Part shown: positions 55,320 through 64,000 of the stretch, in pieces
Position numbering within the stretch: position 1 is the stretch's first letter
How the letters are laid out: the number at the start of each line of letters is the position of its first letter
NCBI GenBank assembly: GCA_943788025.1
Contig: CALSOR010000012.1
Location: 248,001 to 312,000, forward strand
Reading direction: 5' to 3'
Origin: JABAAE01 sp905480545
GTDB taxonomy: Bacteria > Planctomycetota > Planctomycetia > Pirellulales > Pirellulaceae
DNA length: 64,000 nt
Position numbers and translations under genes: made by a program
Notes under the pieces: generated by a model
Told to the model about the DNA's origin: nothing
Seen by the model: the letters and a program-made list of their open reading frames with translations, nothing else
Database searches by the model: none

Positions 55320-55399
55320 GGGCTCCGTGAGGCGGAGCCGTGAATCGGGTCAGGCCTTAACCGGAGCAGCCCTAAGCGGGGTACGTTTGTGCGGAGCCC
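55320..55399 (+). ncRNA. ffs: Signal recognition particle RNA (small bacterial type)
   Basis: The conserved SRP core is present: GGGTCAGGCC, then CCGGAGCAGCCC, the 5' and 3' sides of the Ffh-binding internal loop. The ends pair perfectly, GGGCTCCG (55320-55327) with CGGAGCCC (55392-55399), so the whole is a single long hairpin of about 80 bases. It is followed by dnaX, an order (ffs, dnaX, ybaB, recR) shared by several bacteria. The loop between the core arms (TTAA) is not the usual GNRA. An alternative inner pairing near the 5' end (GGCTCCG with CGGAGCC at 55333) also exists. Confidence 0.85.
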
Positions 55400-55566
55400 T
55401 CTTGACCGCAGGAGTTTTATCCTCGGAATTTGGGCTCGCGACACAGGACTTTGGCTTTCTCATTGACTCGCGATTGGCTATTGCGGCTCAAGTTTCACTC
55501 GTGAGCTGGCTCATCAAGTATTAACGGACTGCAGGATGTTAGTCCCCCGCGGATACCAGTCGATCC

Positions 55567-57354
55567 ATGACAGAATCTCCTCCCGAAACCGGAACGCCCT
55601 ACCAGGTTGTTGCTCGGCGTTACCGCCCCCAGTCGTTTGAAAGTCTGGTTGGGCAATCCCAGGTTTCGACCGCTCTTTCCAATGCGATTAATACCAACCG
55701 TGTCGGTCACGCTTACCTTTTTACGGGCGCACGCGGCGTTGGCAAAACGTCAAGTGCTCGAATCTTCGCGAAGTGTCTCAATTGTGAAAAAGGCCCGACG
55801 GATACGCCATGTGGAGTGTGCGATGTGTGTCAGGCTGTGAATGATGGGCAGGACGTTGATGTAATTGAAATCGATGGAGCAAGTAATCGAGGTATCGACG
55901 AGATCAGAGAGCTTCGTGCCAATATCAATGTCCGGCCGAGCAGATCTCGGTACAAGGTTTACATTATTGATGAAGTTCACATGTTGACTACGCCGGCATT
56001 CAACGCCTTGTTGAAAACTCTGGAAGAGCCACCATCGCATGTGAAGTTTATTTTTTGCACTACGGATCCTGAGAAGATTCCAATCACGGTGTTGTCACGC
56101 TGTCAGCGTTTTGATTTCGCACCGGTTGAATCGAACGCGATTTGCGATCGATTGGTGGAGATTTGCAAGAGTGAGGGATTTGAGGCGGAATTAGATGCCC
56201 TTCAGTTGCTTGCCCGTCGCGCCAATGGCTCAATGCGGGATAGCCAATCGCTGCTTGAGCAGCTGCTGTCGTTTTGTGATCAAAAGATCACGCTCGATGA
56301 TGTCAATCAGATGTTGGGTACCGCCGACCTGGGATGTGTAAAAGCGATCGGAACGGAGATCATTCGTCGTAATGCGAGAGGAGCAGTCGAGGCATTGTCA
56401 GATGCGATCGCTGATGGAGTGGACTGTGTTCAGCTCGGCAACCAGTTGATCGGCTTCTTCCGAGATATTCTGGTTGTTTTGAGCGGATGTTCAAAAGACG
56501 TATTGCTGACGGCAAATCCCAACGATTTTGACGAGGTCAAATCGTTGGGCGAGTCACTTGGAATCGATACGACGATGGCGTTTTTGCAGATTCTTGATGG
56601 TTGTTTGACAAAGCTGAAGTTTAGTTCGCATTCTCGGGTTCTGGTCGAAATGGCGATTATTCGATGCTGCAGCCTTGAAAATTTAGATGCCGTTGCATCG
56701 CTGATCAAGCAAGCCAAAGAGGGAATGCCACTGATTGTTTCGGCATCTGGTTCTGTTGATTCGCTGCCCGGGTCCCAGAAAACGACGTTGGATGAAAGAC
56801 CGTCCGGTTCGAAGCTGCCGTCGGTAGTGCAGCCCCCCTCTGCGAAAAGTGTTGGGCAATCAACCGGAGATGAACCGACACGTTTGCTTGAACCCGAAAT
56901 TGAAAAATCTGAGAAAAAATTAAAAAAAAAAGAAATAGAGGCTGAGAAATCAACGGTCCCGGCAAATAATTCGATCGTTGTAAACTCGGCAAATATCGAG
57001 TCGATTTGGAAGCAAGCCCTCGCAAAATTGGAAGATATAGCGGCCGATTATGCGGGGAATTATCAAAGCCTAGCAATTTCTGCGCCAAATTGTCTGGCCG
57101 TAACCCTAGATTCGTTCTATAAAGAGAAGTGCGAAGTCGCTTCAGTGAAGTCAAAGCTGGAAAATACCTTCGCGGAAATTGCCAATCAACGTTTTCGGAT
57201 CGATTTTGTCGCGAGCAAGGGTGCGGCAAATTCCGATAAAAAGCCGGTCATTTCGAAACGGCAAAAGATGAAAGAACTGGAAACACATCCGCTCGTACGA
57301 AAAGCGATCGAAATGTTCGACGGTGAGATCGTTGATATCAGAAAAATGAACTAA
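55567..57354 (+). CDS. dnaX: DNA polymerase III subunit gamma/tau
   Basis: A 595-residue clamp-loader ATPase. Walker A is GARGVGKTSSARI (Lys60), the zinc module is Cys70, Cys73, Cys82, Cys85 and Cys88, Walker B is IIDEVHM (Asp135) and sensor 1/Arg finger lie in FCTTDPEKIPITVLSRCQRF. Domain III covers about 240-370. A linker with the KKLKKKEIEAEK stretch precedes the tau C-terminal domains. The linker contains a 10-A run (separate entry) that could give a shorter gamma. It starts an operon with ybaB and recR, downstream of the SRP RNA. Confidence 0.97.
   Translation: MTESPPETGTPYQVVARRYRPQSFESLVGQSQVSTALSNAINTNRVGHAYLFTGARGVGKTSSARIFAKCLNCEKGPTDTPCGVCDVCQAVNDGQDVDVIEIDGASNRGIDEIRELRANINVRPSRSRYKVYIIDEVHMLTTPAFNALLKTLEEPPSHVKFIFCTTDPEKIPITVLSRCQRFDFAPVESNAICDRLVEICKSEGFEAELDALQLLARRANGSMRDSQSLLEQLLSFCDQKITLDDVNQMLGTADLGCVKAIGTEIIRRNARGAVEALSDAIADGVDCVQLGNQLIGFFRDILVVLSGCSKDVLLTANPNDFDEVKSLGESLGIDTTMAFLQILDGCLTKLKFSSHSRVLVEMAIIRCCSLENLDAVASLIKQAKEGMPLIVSASGSVDSLPGSQKTTLDERPSGSKLPSVVQPPSAKSVGQSTGDEPTRLLEPEIEKSEKKLKKKEIEAEKSTVPANNSIVVNSANIESIWKQALAKLEDIAADYAGNYQSLAISAPNCLAVTLDSFYKEKCEVASVKSKLENTFAEIANQRFRIDFVASKGAANSDKKPVISKRQKMKELETHPLVRKAIEMFDGEIVDIRKMN
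56922..56931 (+). promoter_or_regulatory. A10 slippery tract in dnaX
   Basis: Ten A lie in codons 452-455 (Leu-Lys-Lys-Lys). A -1 shift gives AGA AAT AGA GGC TGA, and a +1 shift reaches TAG within two codons. Either would truncate tau after about 455-459 residues. T. thermophilus dnaX is known to make gamma by slippage on nine A's at a similar place (about residue 450). Confidence 0.6.
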
Positions 57355-57388
57355 CGCATTGGGTAACGAGTCTTAGAAGGAATAAAAT

Positions 57389-57742
57389 ATGTTTAAACAG
57401 ATTTCAAATCTGATGGGCATGATGGGGCAGATGAAGGAGATGGGCTCCAAAATGGGAGAGATTTCTGAGGAGCTGCGAGCTAAACGAGTGACGGGTGCGG
57501 CAGGTGGCGGCATGGTCGAAGTCGAAATGAATGGTGCAAATGAAGTGCTCGACATTCGAATTGATGATGTGGTGATGGCCGATAAAGAAATGTTGCTTGA
57601 CCTGTTGCCTTCTGCGATCAATCAAGCAATCGTCAAGGCCAAAGAGTTGCATTTGGAGTCGATGAAATCGTTGACCGGCGGAATGGACCTGCCCGGTCTG
57701 GATGAGGCGATGGCACAGTTTTCAGGTGGACCAAAGAACTAA
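57389..57742 (+). CDS. YbaB/EbfC family nucleoid-associated protein
   Basis: A 117-residue protein. The N-terminal helix (MFKQISNLMGMMGQMKEMGS) and the core with ITVEMNGA-like VEVEMNGANEVLDIRIDDVV and LLDLLPSAINQAIVKAKELH match YbaB/EbfC. It binds DNA as a dimer and is widely found between dnaX and recR. AAGGA precedes the ATG by eight bases. It is 34 bases after dnaX. Confidence 0.95.
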   Translation: MFKQISNLMGMMGQMKEMGSKMGEISEELRAKRVTGAAGGGMVEVEMNGANEVLDIRIDDVVMADKEMLLDLLPSAINQAIVKAKELHLESMKSLTGGMDLPGLDEAMAQFSGGPKN

Positions 57743-57826
57743 ATCGAGTTTCCGGTTTTTGTTGTTATTTAACGTGACGGCTTTAACCAAGTCATTTGCA
57801 ATTGTTTGTGGTTGGAAAGGAAATCA

Positions 57827-58426
57827 ATGGCACAACTTTCGTCTTCGGTGGTCAATCTGATCGATCAGTTTTCCAAGCTGCCGGGAATCGGACGAAAGTC
57901 TGCTGAGCGTTTGACTTATCATGTGCTTCGAGTGAACAAGGCTGAAGCGCTTGAGTTGGCAGATTCGATCCGTGCGGTTCGCGAAAATGTATGCTATTGC
58001 AAAAGTTGCTTTAACTTGTCGGAAACTGAAGTCTGTAGTATTTGCTTGGATCCCAAACGCGATCAGACGACCTTATGTGTTGTCGAACAACCTCGGGATT
58101 TAATGGCACTGGAACAAGCGAACTCATTTCGAGGGCAGTACCACGTTCTACTGGGGAGAATCGCGCCACTTGAAGGCATCGGTCCAGAGAATCTGACGAT
58201 CAAGCAATTGATTGAACGAGTCCATGGAGGAACTTTCAAGGAAGTGATTATGGCGACCAATCCCACAGTTGAGGGTGATGGAACTGCACTTCATATTTCG
58301 AATGCAGTCGCAGATTTTGATGTGAAGGTGACGCGTCTGGCGCGTGGCATCACAACGGGCAGTATTTTGGAGTTTACCAACAAGGAAATCTTGGCAGACG
58401 CCTTGGTCGATCGACAGGAATTTTAA
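57827..58426 (+). CDS. recR: Recombination protein RecR
   Basis: A 199-residue RecR. The helix-hairpin-helix is FSKLPGIGRKSAERLTYHVL, the zinc finger has C-x-C-x-x-C and C-x-x-C in CYCKSCFNLSETEVCSICLD, and the Toprim domain begins LCVVEQPRDLMALE and ends with the Walker B-like VKVTRLARGI. It loads RecA with RecO/RecF in gap repair. The ATG at 57827 with AAAGGA upstream fits better than the one at 57806. It is the last gene of the dnaX-ybaB-recR operon. Confidence 0.96.
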   Translation: MAQLSSSVVNLIDQFSKLPGIGRKSAERLTYHVLRVNKAEALELADSIRAVRENVCYCKSCFNLSETEVCSICLDPKRDQTTLCVVEQPRDLMALEQANSFRGQYHVLLGRIAPLEGIGPENLTIKQLIERVHGGTFKEVIMATNPTVEGDGTALHISNAVADFDVKVTRLARGITTGSILEFTNKEILADALVDRQEF

Positions 58427-58502
58427 GGTCCCATCACATGGGCTGCTTTCGAAACGCGGCCTACACTTTTTAAGCCAATTTTTTTAACCACGGTTTACTC
58501 AT

Positions 58503-59987
58503 ATGAGAATGCAGTTCGGGCAGCATTTGCAGCAAAAGCAGTCGCAGATATTGTCCCCTCGTATGATTCAATCGATGGAAATCTTGCAATTGCCGCTGAT
58601 CGCTTTGCAAGAACGGATTGACCAGGAATTGGTTGAAAATCCTGTTCTCGAACAAAACGATTCTGACTCGGAAACGCCGGAAGTTGCGGAAGAACGTGAG
58701 GATTCAGATTCCCCGACCTTGGAAGAGCGGGAGCTGGTCGTCGAAAACGACTCAAACAATTCCGATGACTTTGAGCGGATGGAATCGATTGGCTCTGAGG
58801 TTCTTGTCGATTCGTTTGAGGATTATTCCCGTCCCTCATCCAATCGTTTGCAAGAGATATCCGAGCGGCATCATGATCAAATTGTGAATATCGTAGATGA
58901 TGGAAATTCGTTTCATGAACATTTGCTGATGCAGGTTGCGGAATTGGAATTGGATGATGCAACCGAGTTGGCCTGTGAGCGAATTATCTCGGCGTTGGAT
59001 GCCGCAGATGGCGGTTACCTTCGCAGTAGCTTGATCGATCTGATGCCGACAACAGCTACAGATGATGATTTGCGAATTGCAAAGCAGGCGCTCGACATCG
59101 TGCAGCATTTGGACCCGGTCGGAATTGCTGCCCGTGACCTCCGTGAATGCCTTTTGTTGCAAATCTCGGATGAGCATCCGTTTGCAGCTGAATTGAGGTT
59201 GTTAATCGGTGAGCACCTGGAAGATCTTCGCGATAATCGTTTGCCATTGATCGAAAAGAAGACGAACTTGTCGATTGATGATATTCAATTGATTGTTGAA
59301 GATATTAAAGAACTGAACCCAAAACCTGCCGCTGCTTTTGCCAGTCGTTCAGCTCCGACGGTGACGCCTGAATTGGAGGTCATTCGGGACGAGCGCGGTG
59401 ATTATAAAATCAAGGTCGAAGAAGGTCCGGGGCGCGGACTGTTTATTTCGCGGTATTATCGTGAGCGACTTGCGACCGGTACTGCGACAAATGAAGAAAA
59501 AGAATTTATCAAACGCAAACTGAATGCAGCCCAATGGTTGATTGAGTCGATTGAGCAGAGACGCAGTACATTAATCAAGGTTTCGCAGGCCATTGTTGAT
59601 CATCAGAAGGACTTTCTCGATAACGGTCCGGAATTCATACACCCCCTGAAGATGCAACAAATTGCTGACAAAGTGGGCGTGCATGTCACAACGGTAAGCC
59701 GAGCAGTGGATGATAAATGGGTGGAAACGCCGCGTGGTATCTTTCCTCTCAAGAAGTTTTTTGTGGGAGGAACTACCAACTCCAGTGGTGAGGACGTGGC
59801 GTGGGATCAGATCAAAATCAAGTTGCAAGAGTTGATCGATGAAGAAGACAAGTCAAAACCGTACAGTGACGACGAAATTGTGAAGCGGTTGACGGCAAAG
59901 GGGTTAACCGTCGCTCGGCGGACGGTGACAAAATATCGGAAAAAGATGGGTATCGCGAGCAGCCGACAACGGAAACAATGGGCCTAG
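58503..59987 (+). CDS. rpoN: RNA polymerase sigma-54 factor
   Basis: A 494-residue RpoN. The Gln-rich N-terminal activator region begins MRMQFGQHLQQKQSQILSPR, with RMIQSMEILQLPLIALQERI. A long acidic region II follows (about 45-105), then the core-binding and helix-turn-helix parts (HVTTVSRAVDDKWVETPRGI). The RpoN box ARRTVTKYRKKM lies near the C-terminus. It directs transcription from -24/-12 promoters with AAA+ activators. The length is usual. Confidence 0.96.
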   Translation: MRMQFGQHLQQKQSQILSPRMIQSMEILQLPLIALQERIDQELVENPVLEQNDSDSETPEVAEEREDSDSPTLEERELVVENDSNNSDDFERMESIGSEVLVDSFEDYSRPSSNRLQEISERHHDQIVNIVDDGNSFHEHLLMQVAELELDDATELACERIISALDAADGGYLRSSLIDLMPTTATDDDLRIAKQALDIVQHLDPVGIAARDLRECLLLQISDEHPFAAELRLLIGEHLEDLRDNRLPLIEKKTNLSIDDIQLIVEDIKELNPKPAAAFASRSAPTVTPELEVIRDERGDYKIKVEEGPGRGLFISRYYRERLATGTATNEEKEFIKRKLNAAQWLIESIEQRRSTLIKVSQAIVDHQKDFLDNGPEFIHPLKMQQIADKVGVHVTTVSRAVDDKWVETPRGIFPLKKFFVGGTTNSSGEDVAWDQIKIKLQELIDEEDKSKPYSDDEIVKRLTAKGLTVARRTVTKYRKKMGIASSRQRKQWA

Positions 59988-60065
59988 TGACGCAGTTTTG
60001 TTGCCTGCGACAGTGGATTGCCGTTTTCACAACTACCTCAACGAACCGATTTTGAAGAACGATCG

Positions 60066-63029
60066 ATGCCGACCGACATTTCCGAATTTGAGAGCGGCCT
60101 TTCGCGTTTTGGATTGACGAGTTTTCGTCCTGGCCAATCGAAAGTCATCGAGGCTGTGATGAACGGTGAGGATTGCCTGTGTATCATGCCGACTGGCGGC
60201 GGCAAGAGTCTGTGTTATCAGTTTCCTGCCGTTTCGCGTGATGGCTTGACGTTGGTTGTTTCTCCCCTGATTGCCCTGATGAAGGATCAGGTCGACGGGA
60301 TGGTCAATCGTGGTATCGCTGCGGCTTGCTTAAACAGTTCCCAATCACTGGACGAGCAGGGAAACGTGATTCGGCAAATGGAGAATGGGCAACTTGATTT
60401 GCTGTACGTTGCGCCGGAACGCCTGCGAAGCCCGAGGTTCGTGGAGACGATTGAAAAGACGAAGATTCAATTGCTGGCGATCGACGAAGCACACTGTATC
60501 TCCCAATGGGGACATGACTTTCGCCCTGATTACGCAAGACTGGGGAAACTAAGGACGCGGATTGGTAAACCGCAAACGATTGCATTAACAGCGACGGCAA
60601 CCACGGATGTCCAAGTTGATATCAAGCGGCAGCTTGAGCTGTCTGCCCCCAAAACCTTTGTCACAGGATTCGCCCGGGATAATCTTTATTTAGAAGTTGC
60701 TACGCCACCGAGCATCACTGAAAAAAACCTCGCATTGACTGAGTTCCTGAACTCGCATCCAGGTGCCGGCATCATCTACGCCTCGACGCGAAAAAAGTGT
60801 GAAGAGATCGTTCAGCTGCTTTCGGGAAAAAAACGGCGTTTCGGTTTTTATCACGGTGGCATGCACCCCCAAGATCGGAAGCAGATCCAAGAGCGTTTTA
60901 TGAGTGGTGAAATTGATGTCATTATCGCCACCAATGCGTTTGGAATGGGGATCGACAAGCCGGATATCCGATTCGTTGTGCATTATAATTTGCCGGGAAC
61001 ACTTGAGGCGTATTATCAAGAGGCGGGCAGGGCAGGGCGGGATGGCAAGCCATCGGATTGCCTGTTGTTGTTCTCTCAAGGTGATCGATTTATTCAAGAA
61101 TTTTTTATTGAGAACGCCTATCCGTCTCGAAAGGTCGTTGAACAGGTGTATGAGTATCTGCGTTCGATCGATCACGATCCGATCGAACTAACACTGGCAG
61201 AGATCAAAGAACGTTTGGACCTTGATATCGCTCCTGATGGAATAGGGGTATGTGAACAGCTGCTAGAAAAATCAGGCGCCATCGAACGGCTAGATACGCA
61301 GCAGAATATGGCCTCGGTCAAATTAATTGGCAACATGTCGACTTTTGTCGACATGTTGCCCAAGGAAGCCCGGACTCGCCGTAAAGTGCTGAGGAGAATT
61401 GAATCTATTGTTGGCGATGTTCGGGATGAACGAGTCTATTTTCATCCGCGACAACTGGCTGACGATAAATTAAATATCGACAGCGTGAATCGTGCGATTC
61501 GCCAATTAAACGAGGCGTCGTTCTTCGATTTTATTCCACCTTTTCGCGGGCGAGCATTGCATGTTTCTGATCGAAGCAAACGATTCGGCGAATGGTCGAT
61601 TGACTTTGCGGAAATGAAGCTGCGCAAAGAGCTGGAGTACAAGAAGCTGCAGACGATCGTTGATTTCGCTCTGTCGAGGCGTTGTCGACAATTAGAGATT
61701 TTGGAGTATTTCGGCGATGGCGATCTACGGACTTGCCAGTCATGTGACAATTGCGGCGTAAGCAGTAACTCTGCAATTGAAATGACATCGATTCCCAGCG
61801 AGTGCTTAGCTGGCGTTCATCATGGTGCTCGCATCGCTCTCAGCGGGGTAGCCCGTAGTCGCGGTCGCTACGGAAAAGCGATGGTCAGTCAAATGCTTTG
61901 GGGATCGACATCGGCGAAAGTTAAGAAGGCTGGACTCCAGCGGTTAACCACCTTCGGCCTTTTGGGTTTTCTTAGCAAATCGGAAGTTGATGTGGTTCTC
62001 GATTCTTTGATCAAAAGTAACATGGTCAAGCAAGTTGAAAAAACCCGATTTCGACCAACATTGGAAATTATGGAACTGGGAAAACGCTGCATGATAGGTG
62101 CGATAGGCCTGCCGCCTCGTTTCAACATTTCAGACAAGCTTGCACGCAAATTCGCTATGCAGTTTCCCGATGCCGTCTTGGTTGAAGACGCCGTTAAAAA
62201 CGGGACGAAGACTCAAAATGCTGATCACCAAGCGCAAACGAACGTAAAGGAAGCTTCCGATGAGTATTCGCGAGAGGAAGATTCTCACGCGACTGGGGAT
62301 TCCTCAACTGGGAATTCCTTAACTGGGGATTCCTTAACTGGGGATTCCTTAACTGGGGATTCCTTAACTGGGGATTCCTTAACTGGGGATTCCTTAACTG
62401 GGGATTCCTTAACTGGGGATTCCTTAACTGGGGATTCCTTAACCGAGTCGAAGTCCGGATCTGGAACCTTTTCTGAAATCGGATTGATTGACGGTGCAAG
62501 AGAAGAGGAAGACGGCGTTAACGCAGACATGGGTGTAAATCAGGTTCCGGCTGTCGCTGAATCAATCGACTTTCAACGGTCGTCCAATGCCTCCAGACCC
62601 GAGTCCGATCCAGCTCTCGATTTGGGAGCTGTGGCGGTGACTCCATTGGACTTGGAGCGTGCAAACGCGGGTGCCGACAACTCCAGTCGCGTCGATCACC
62701 AAGCACCATCGATCGTTGCAGATTGGGAATGGACAATCGAACTGCTGAGTCGTGGATTTGATCCCGAATCGGTTGTAAAGATTCGTCGGATGACTTTTTC
62801 CGAGTTTTTCGAACATCTAGACCGGGCATTGTCGGCACAAATGTTGCCCGATTTATCGGTGTTGTTCACACAATTGGAAGAGACGGCGATAGCGGAATTC
62901 ATTTCGAGCGATTCTCCGCTGAAAGGCAACTCAGCAAGCGAGGCTCTTTCGTCCATTCCTTACGAATATTTCGAAAACGCCGTTCGAATCGTGAAAAAGT
63001 TTCAGGAAACGTCGGAATCAATGCTTTAA
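60066..63029 (+). CDS. recQ: RecQ-type ATP-dependent DNA helicase with a repeat-containing extension
   Basis: A 987-residue protein, against about 610 in E. coli. The DEAD part has motif I MPTGGGKSLCYQFPAV and DEAH box AIDEAHCISQWGHDFRPDYA. Motifs IV-VI include GFYHGGMHPQDRKQIQERFM and EAYYQEAGRAGRDGKP. The RecQ zinc site is CRQLEILEYFGDGDLRTCQS-CDNCG, followed by a winged-helix-like region to about residue 720. Then comes a disordered section with ten TGDSL-like repeats (62292-62441). The last 110 residues (WTIELLSRGFDPESVVKIRR onward) may be an HRDC-like or planctomycete-specific domain. It unwinds DNA in repair. The ATG at 60066 is preferred to 60018. Confidence 0.92.
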   Translation: MPTDISEFESGLSRFGLTSFRPGQSKVIEAVMNGEDCLCIMPTGGGKSLCYQFPAVSRDGLTLVVSPLIALMKDQVDGMVNRGIAAACLNSSQSLDEQGNVIRQMENGQLDLLYVAPERLRSPRFVETIEKTKIQLLAIDEAHCISQWGHDFRPDYARLGKLRTRIGKPQTIALTATATTDVQVDIKRQLELSAPKTFVTGFARDNLYLEVATPPSITEKNLALTEFLNSHPGAGIIYASTRKKCEEIVQLLSGKKRRFGFYHGGMHPQDRKQIQERFMSGEIDVIIATNAFGMGIDKPDIRFVVHYNLPGTLEAYYQEAGRAGRDGKPSDCLLLFSQGDRFIQEFFIENAYPSRKVVEQVYEYLRSIDHDPIELTLAEIKERLDLDIAPDGIGVCEQLLEKSGAIERLDTQQNMASVKLIGNMSTFVDMLPKEARTRRKVLRRIESIVGDVRDERVYFHPRQLADDKLNIDSVNRAIRQLNEASFFDFIPPFRGRALHVSDRSKRFGEWSIDFAEMKLRKELEYKKLQTIVDFALSRRCRQLEILEYFGDGDLRTCQSCDNCGVSSNSAIEMTSIPSECLAGVHHGARIALSGVARSRGRYGKAMVSQMLWGSTSAKVKKAGLQRLTTFGLLGFLSKSEVDVVLDSLIKSNMVKQVEKTRFRPTLEIMELGKRCMIGAIGLPPRFNISDKLARKFAMQFPDAVLVEDAVKNGTKTQNADHQAQTNVKEASDEYSREEDSHATGDSSTGNSLTGDSLTGDSLTGDSLTGDSLTGDSLTGDSLTGDSLTGDSLTESKSGSGTFSEIGLIDGAREEEDGVNADMGVNQVPAVAESIDFQRSSNASRPESDPALDLGAVAVTPLDLERANAGADNSSRVDHQAPSIVADWEWTIELLSRGFDPESVVKIRRMTFSEFFEHLDRALSAQMLPDLSVLFTQLEETAIAEFISSDSPLKGNSASEALSSIPYEYFENAVRIVKKFQETSESML
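62292..62441 (+). repeat. Ten in-frame 15-bp tandem repeats in recQ
   Basis: ACTGGGGATTCCTTA is repeated ten times without a break, and eight copies are identical. They encode TGDSL; the first two give TGDSS and TGNSL. The near-identity of DNA points to recent expansion. Confidence 0.95.
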
Positions 63030-63111
63030 GCCTTCGTCCGTCATTATCGTGATGCTAAATGTAAGATAAAATCCTAGATTCGATTGATAGAATCCATCCA
63101 AGCGAGAAATT

Positions 63112-64000
63112 ATGGAGCCTAAGAACACGGACGAGAATAAAACGAAAACGCGGCGGAAGCGTTCCGACGGCGATGGTGGCGAGGAGCGCCCACGTGGTTC
63201 AGGAAACCTGATTTACTTGCTTCTCTTTTTCGTGGGTGCGATTGCGATCATTGCTGGCTTTCAGCAGTATTATGGCCGTGTGAAGGTCATCACCTCGTTC
63301 TTCGAAAAACAGCTGGTTGGGAAAGAATACAACGGGAAGCCCATTCTCGACGAGGATGGAAATCCGATCAAATGCAACATCGAAAGCATTACGTTCAAGG
63401 AGTTTCGAGCTGAAGGCACGTTTCGTGTGCTTCCGTTGAAAGAACTTACCGAATCCGAAGTGAAGAAGTTGGATGGCGATCATCCAAAACTTGCGAGAAA
63501 GAGTTTTTGGGTTGGATTGGATCCTGCTGGCAACGGAAAGGATCGTGAAAAGTTCCAGGACATCCTTAAAAAAGCCGGTGTCGCTTATGATGTCGACTCG
63601 GAGCCCAGTAATGCGTTTCCGTATTTGTTGACGTTCATTATGCTGCTGCCAGTCGTGCTCTTGCTTTACTTTTGGTACGCATCTCGCCGCGCTCAAGATT
63701 CGATGCTTGGCGGTGGCGGCTTTATGTCCAGTTTCAGCCGAAGTCCAGCCCAGAGGAATGTCGAGGATTCGAACAAAATTGTCTTCTCGGATGTCGCTGG
63801 TTTGGAGGGTGTCAAAGCCGATTTGCAAGAGATCGTTGAGTACCTTCGAGAACCGGAAAAATTCCAGCGATTGGGCGGACAGGTTCCAACTGGCGTCTTG
63901 CTCAATGGACCGCCGGGTACCGGAAAAACTTTGCTGGCACGAGCGATTGCGGGTGAAGCTGATGTGCCGTTTTATTCCGTCAATGGTAGCGAATTTATTC
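63112..64000 (+). CDS. ftsH: ATP-dependent zinc metalloprotease FtsH (partial, 3' end outside the window)
   Basis: The frame from ATG at 63112 is open to the window end (296 residues). A basic N-terminal segment precedes the first membrane helix (LIYLLLFFVGAIAIIAGF), the periplasmic domain follows, then a second helix (FPYLLTFIMLLPVVLLLYFW). The AAA domain begins VFSDVAGLEGVKADLQEIVE and has Walker A LNGPPGTGKTLLARAIAGEA. The zinc site HExxH is beyond the window. FtsH degrades membrane and short-lived cytoplasmic proteins. It follows recQ by about 80 bases. Confidence 0.95.
   Translation, partial: MEPKNTDENKTKTRRKRSDGDGGEERPRGSGNLIYLLLFFVGAIAIIAGFQQYYGRVKVITSFFEKQLVGKEYNGKPILDEDGNPIKCNIESITFKEFRAEGTFRVLPLKELTESEVKKLDGDHPKLARKSFWVGLDPAGNGKDREKFQDILKKAGVAYDVDSEPSNAFPYLLTFIMLLPVVLLLYFWYASRRAQDSMLGGGGFMSSFSRSPAQRNVEDSNKIVFSDVAGLEGVKADLQEIVEYLREPEKFQRLGGQVPTGVLLNGPPGTGKTLLARAIAGEADVPFYSVNGSEFI

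Noticed and set aside
62292..62441. Repeat array as CRISPR
   Set aside because: The copies are 15 bp, in frame, contiguous and without spacers.

Overview
The window looks like a chromosomal segment from a planctomycete, probably of the order Pirellulales. It carries a PSCyt1/PSD1 protein (DUF1549/DUF1553 with CxxCH haem motifs), a Tat-exported DUF1501 protein, a remnant of a TIGR03067-type gene, a surface protein with a LEPR-like N-terminal motif, several beta-propeller proteins and a protein-kinase-like membrane protein. Base composition is moderate for the group. Shine-Dalgarno sites are often weak and some starts are TTG or GTG.

Layout. 1-5 kb: the end of an unknown gene, a Tat-exported protein, a GDSL esterase and a PQQ-type beta-propeller protein. 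5.6-9.7 kb: a YihY/BrkB membrane protein, then a minus-strand operon of a FAH-family sugar-acid dehydratase, an alpha-ketoglutaric semialdehyde dehydrogenase and a peroxiredoxin-like gene read through an in-frame UGA. 10-19 kb: an amber-interrupted surface protein, a second aldehyde dehydrogenase, PSCyt1, nrdR and an esterase. 19-23.5 kb: a minimal Tad set (tadA, tadB, tadC). 24-32.5 kb: an ABC exporter whose permease carries a propeller-like domain, then panD, an M24 peptidase, accB, accC and surE. 33-39 kb: a zinc-ribbon protein, floA, DUF1501, a thioesterase, a histidine kinase and a methyltransferase. 39.4-40.6 kb: a thioredoxin lipoprotein overlapping a two-domain microcompartment shell protein. 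40.6-43.1 kb: decayed genes. 43.2-45.9 kb: a TusA-DsrE-TusA/OsmC cluster followed by a MetE-like gene, also with an in-frame UGA. 46-53 kb: a pseudokinase, a SpoU methyltransferase, a hydroxyacyl-CoA dehydrogenase, a GlsB-like protein and an AbgT transporter with a PDZ insert. 54-64 kb: an NHL propeller, SRP RNA, dnaX, ybaB, recR, rpoN, recQ and the start of ftsH.

The main result is two genes interrupted by a single in-frame UGA where their families have Cys. Each UGA is followed, at the distance known from E. coli fdhF, by a short hairpin with GU in its apical loop. One encodes a UxxC peroxiredoxin-like protein and the other a MetE-like methyltransferase whose predicted zinc ligands all lie after the UGA. 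Together they suggest a selenocysteine-decoding organism, although no selA, selB, selC or selD lies in the window. The sulfur-carrier cluster next to the MetE-like gene makes a testable chalcogen-transfer module. Other notable items are a 10-A tract in dnaX placed where Thermus dnaX slips, a tandem BMC-domain protein coupled to a thioredoxin, and tandem pentapeptides in RecQ.
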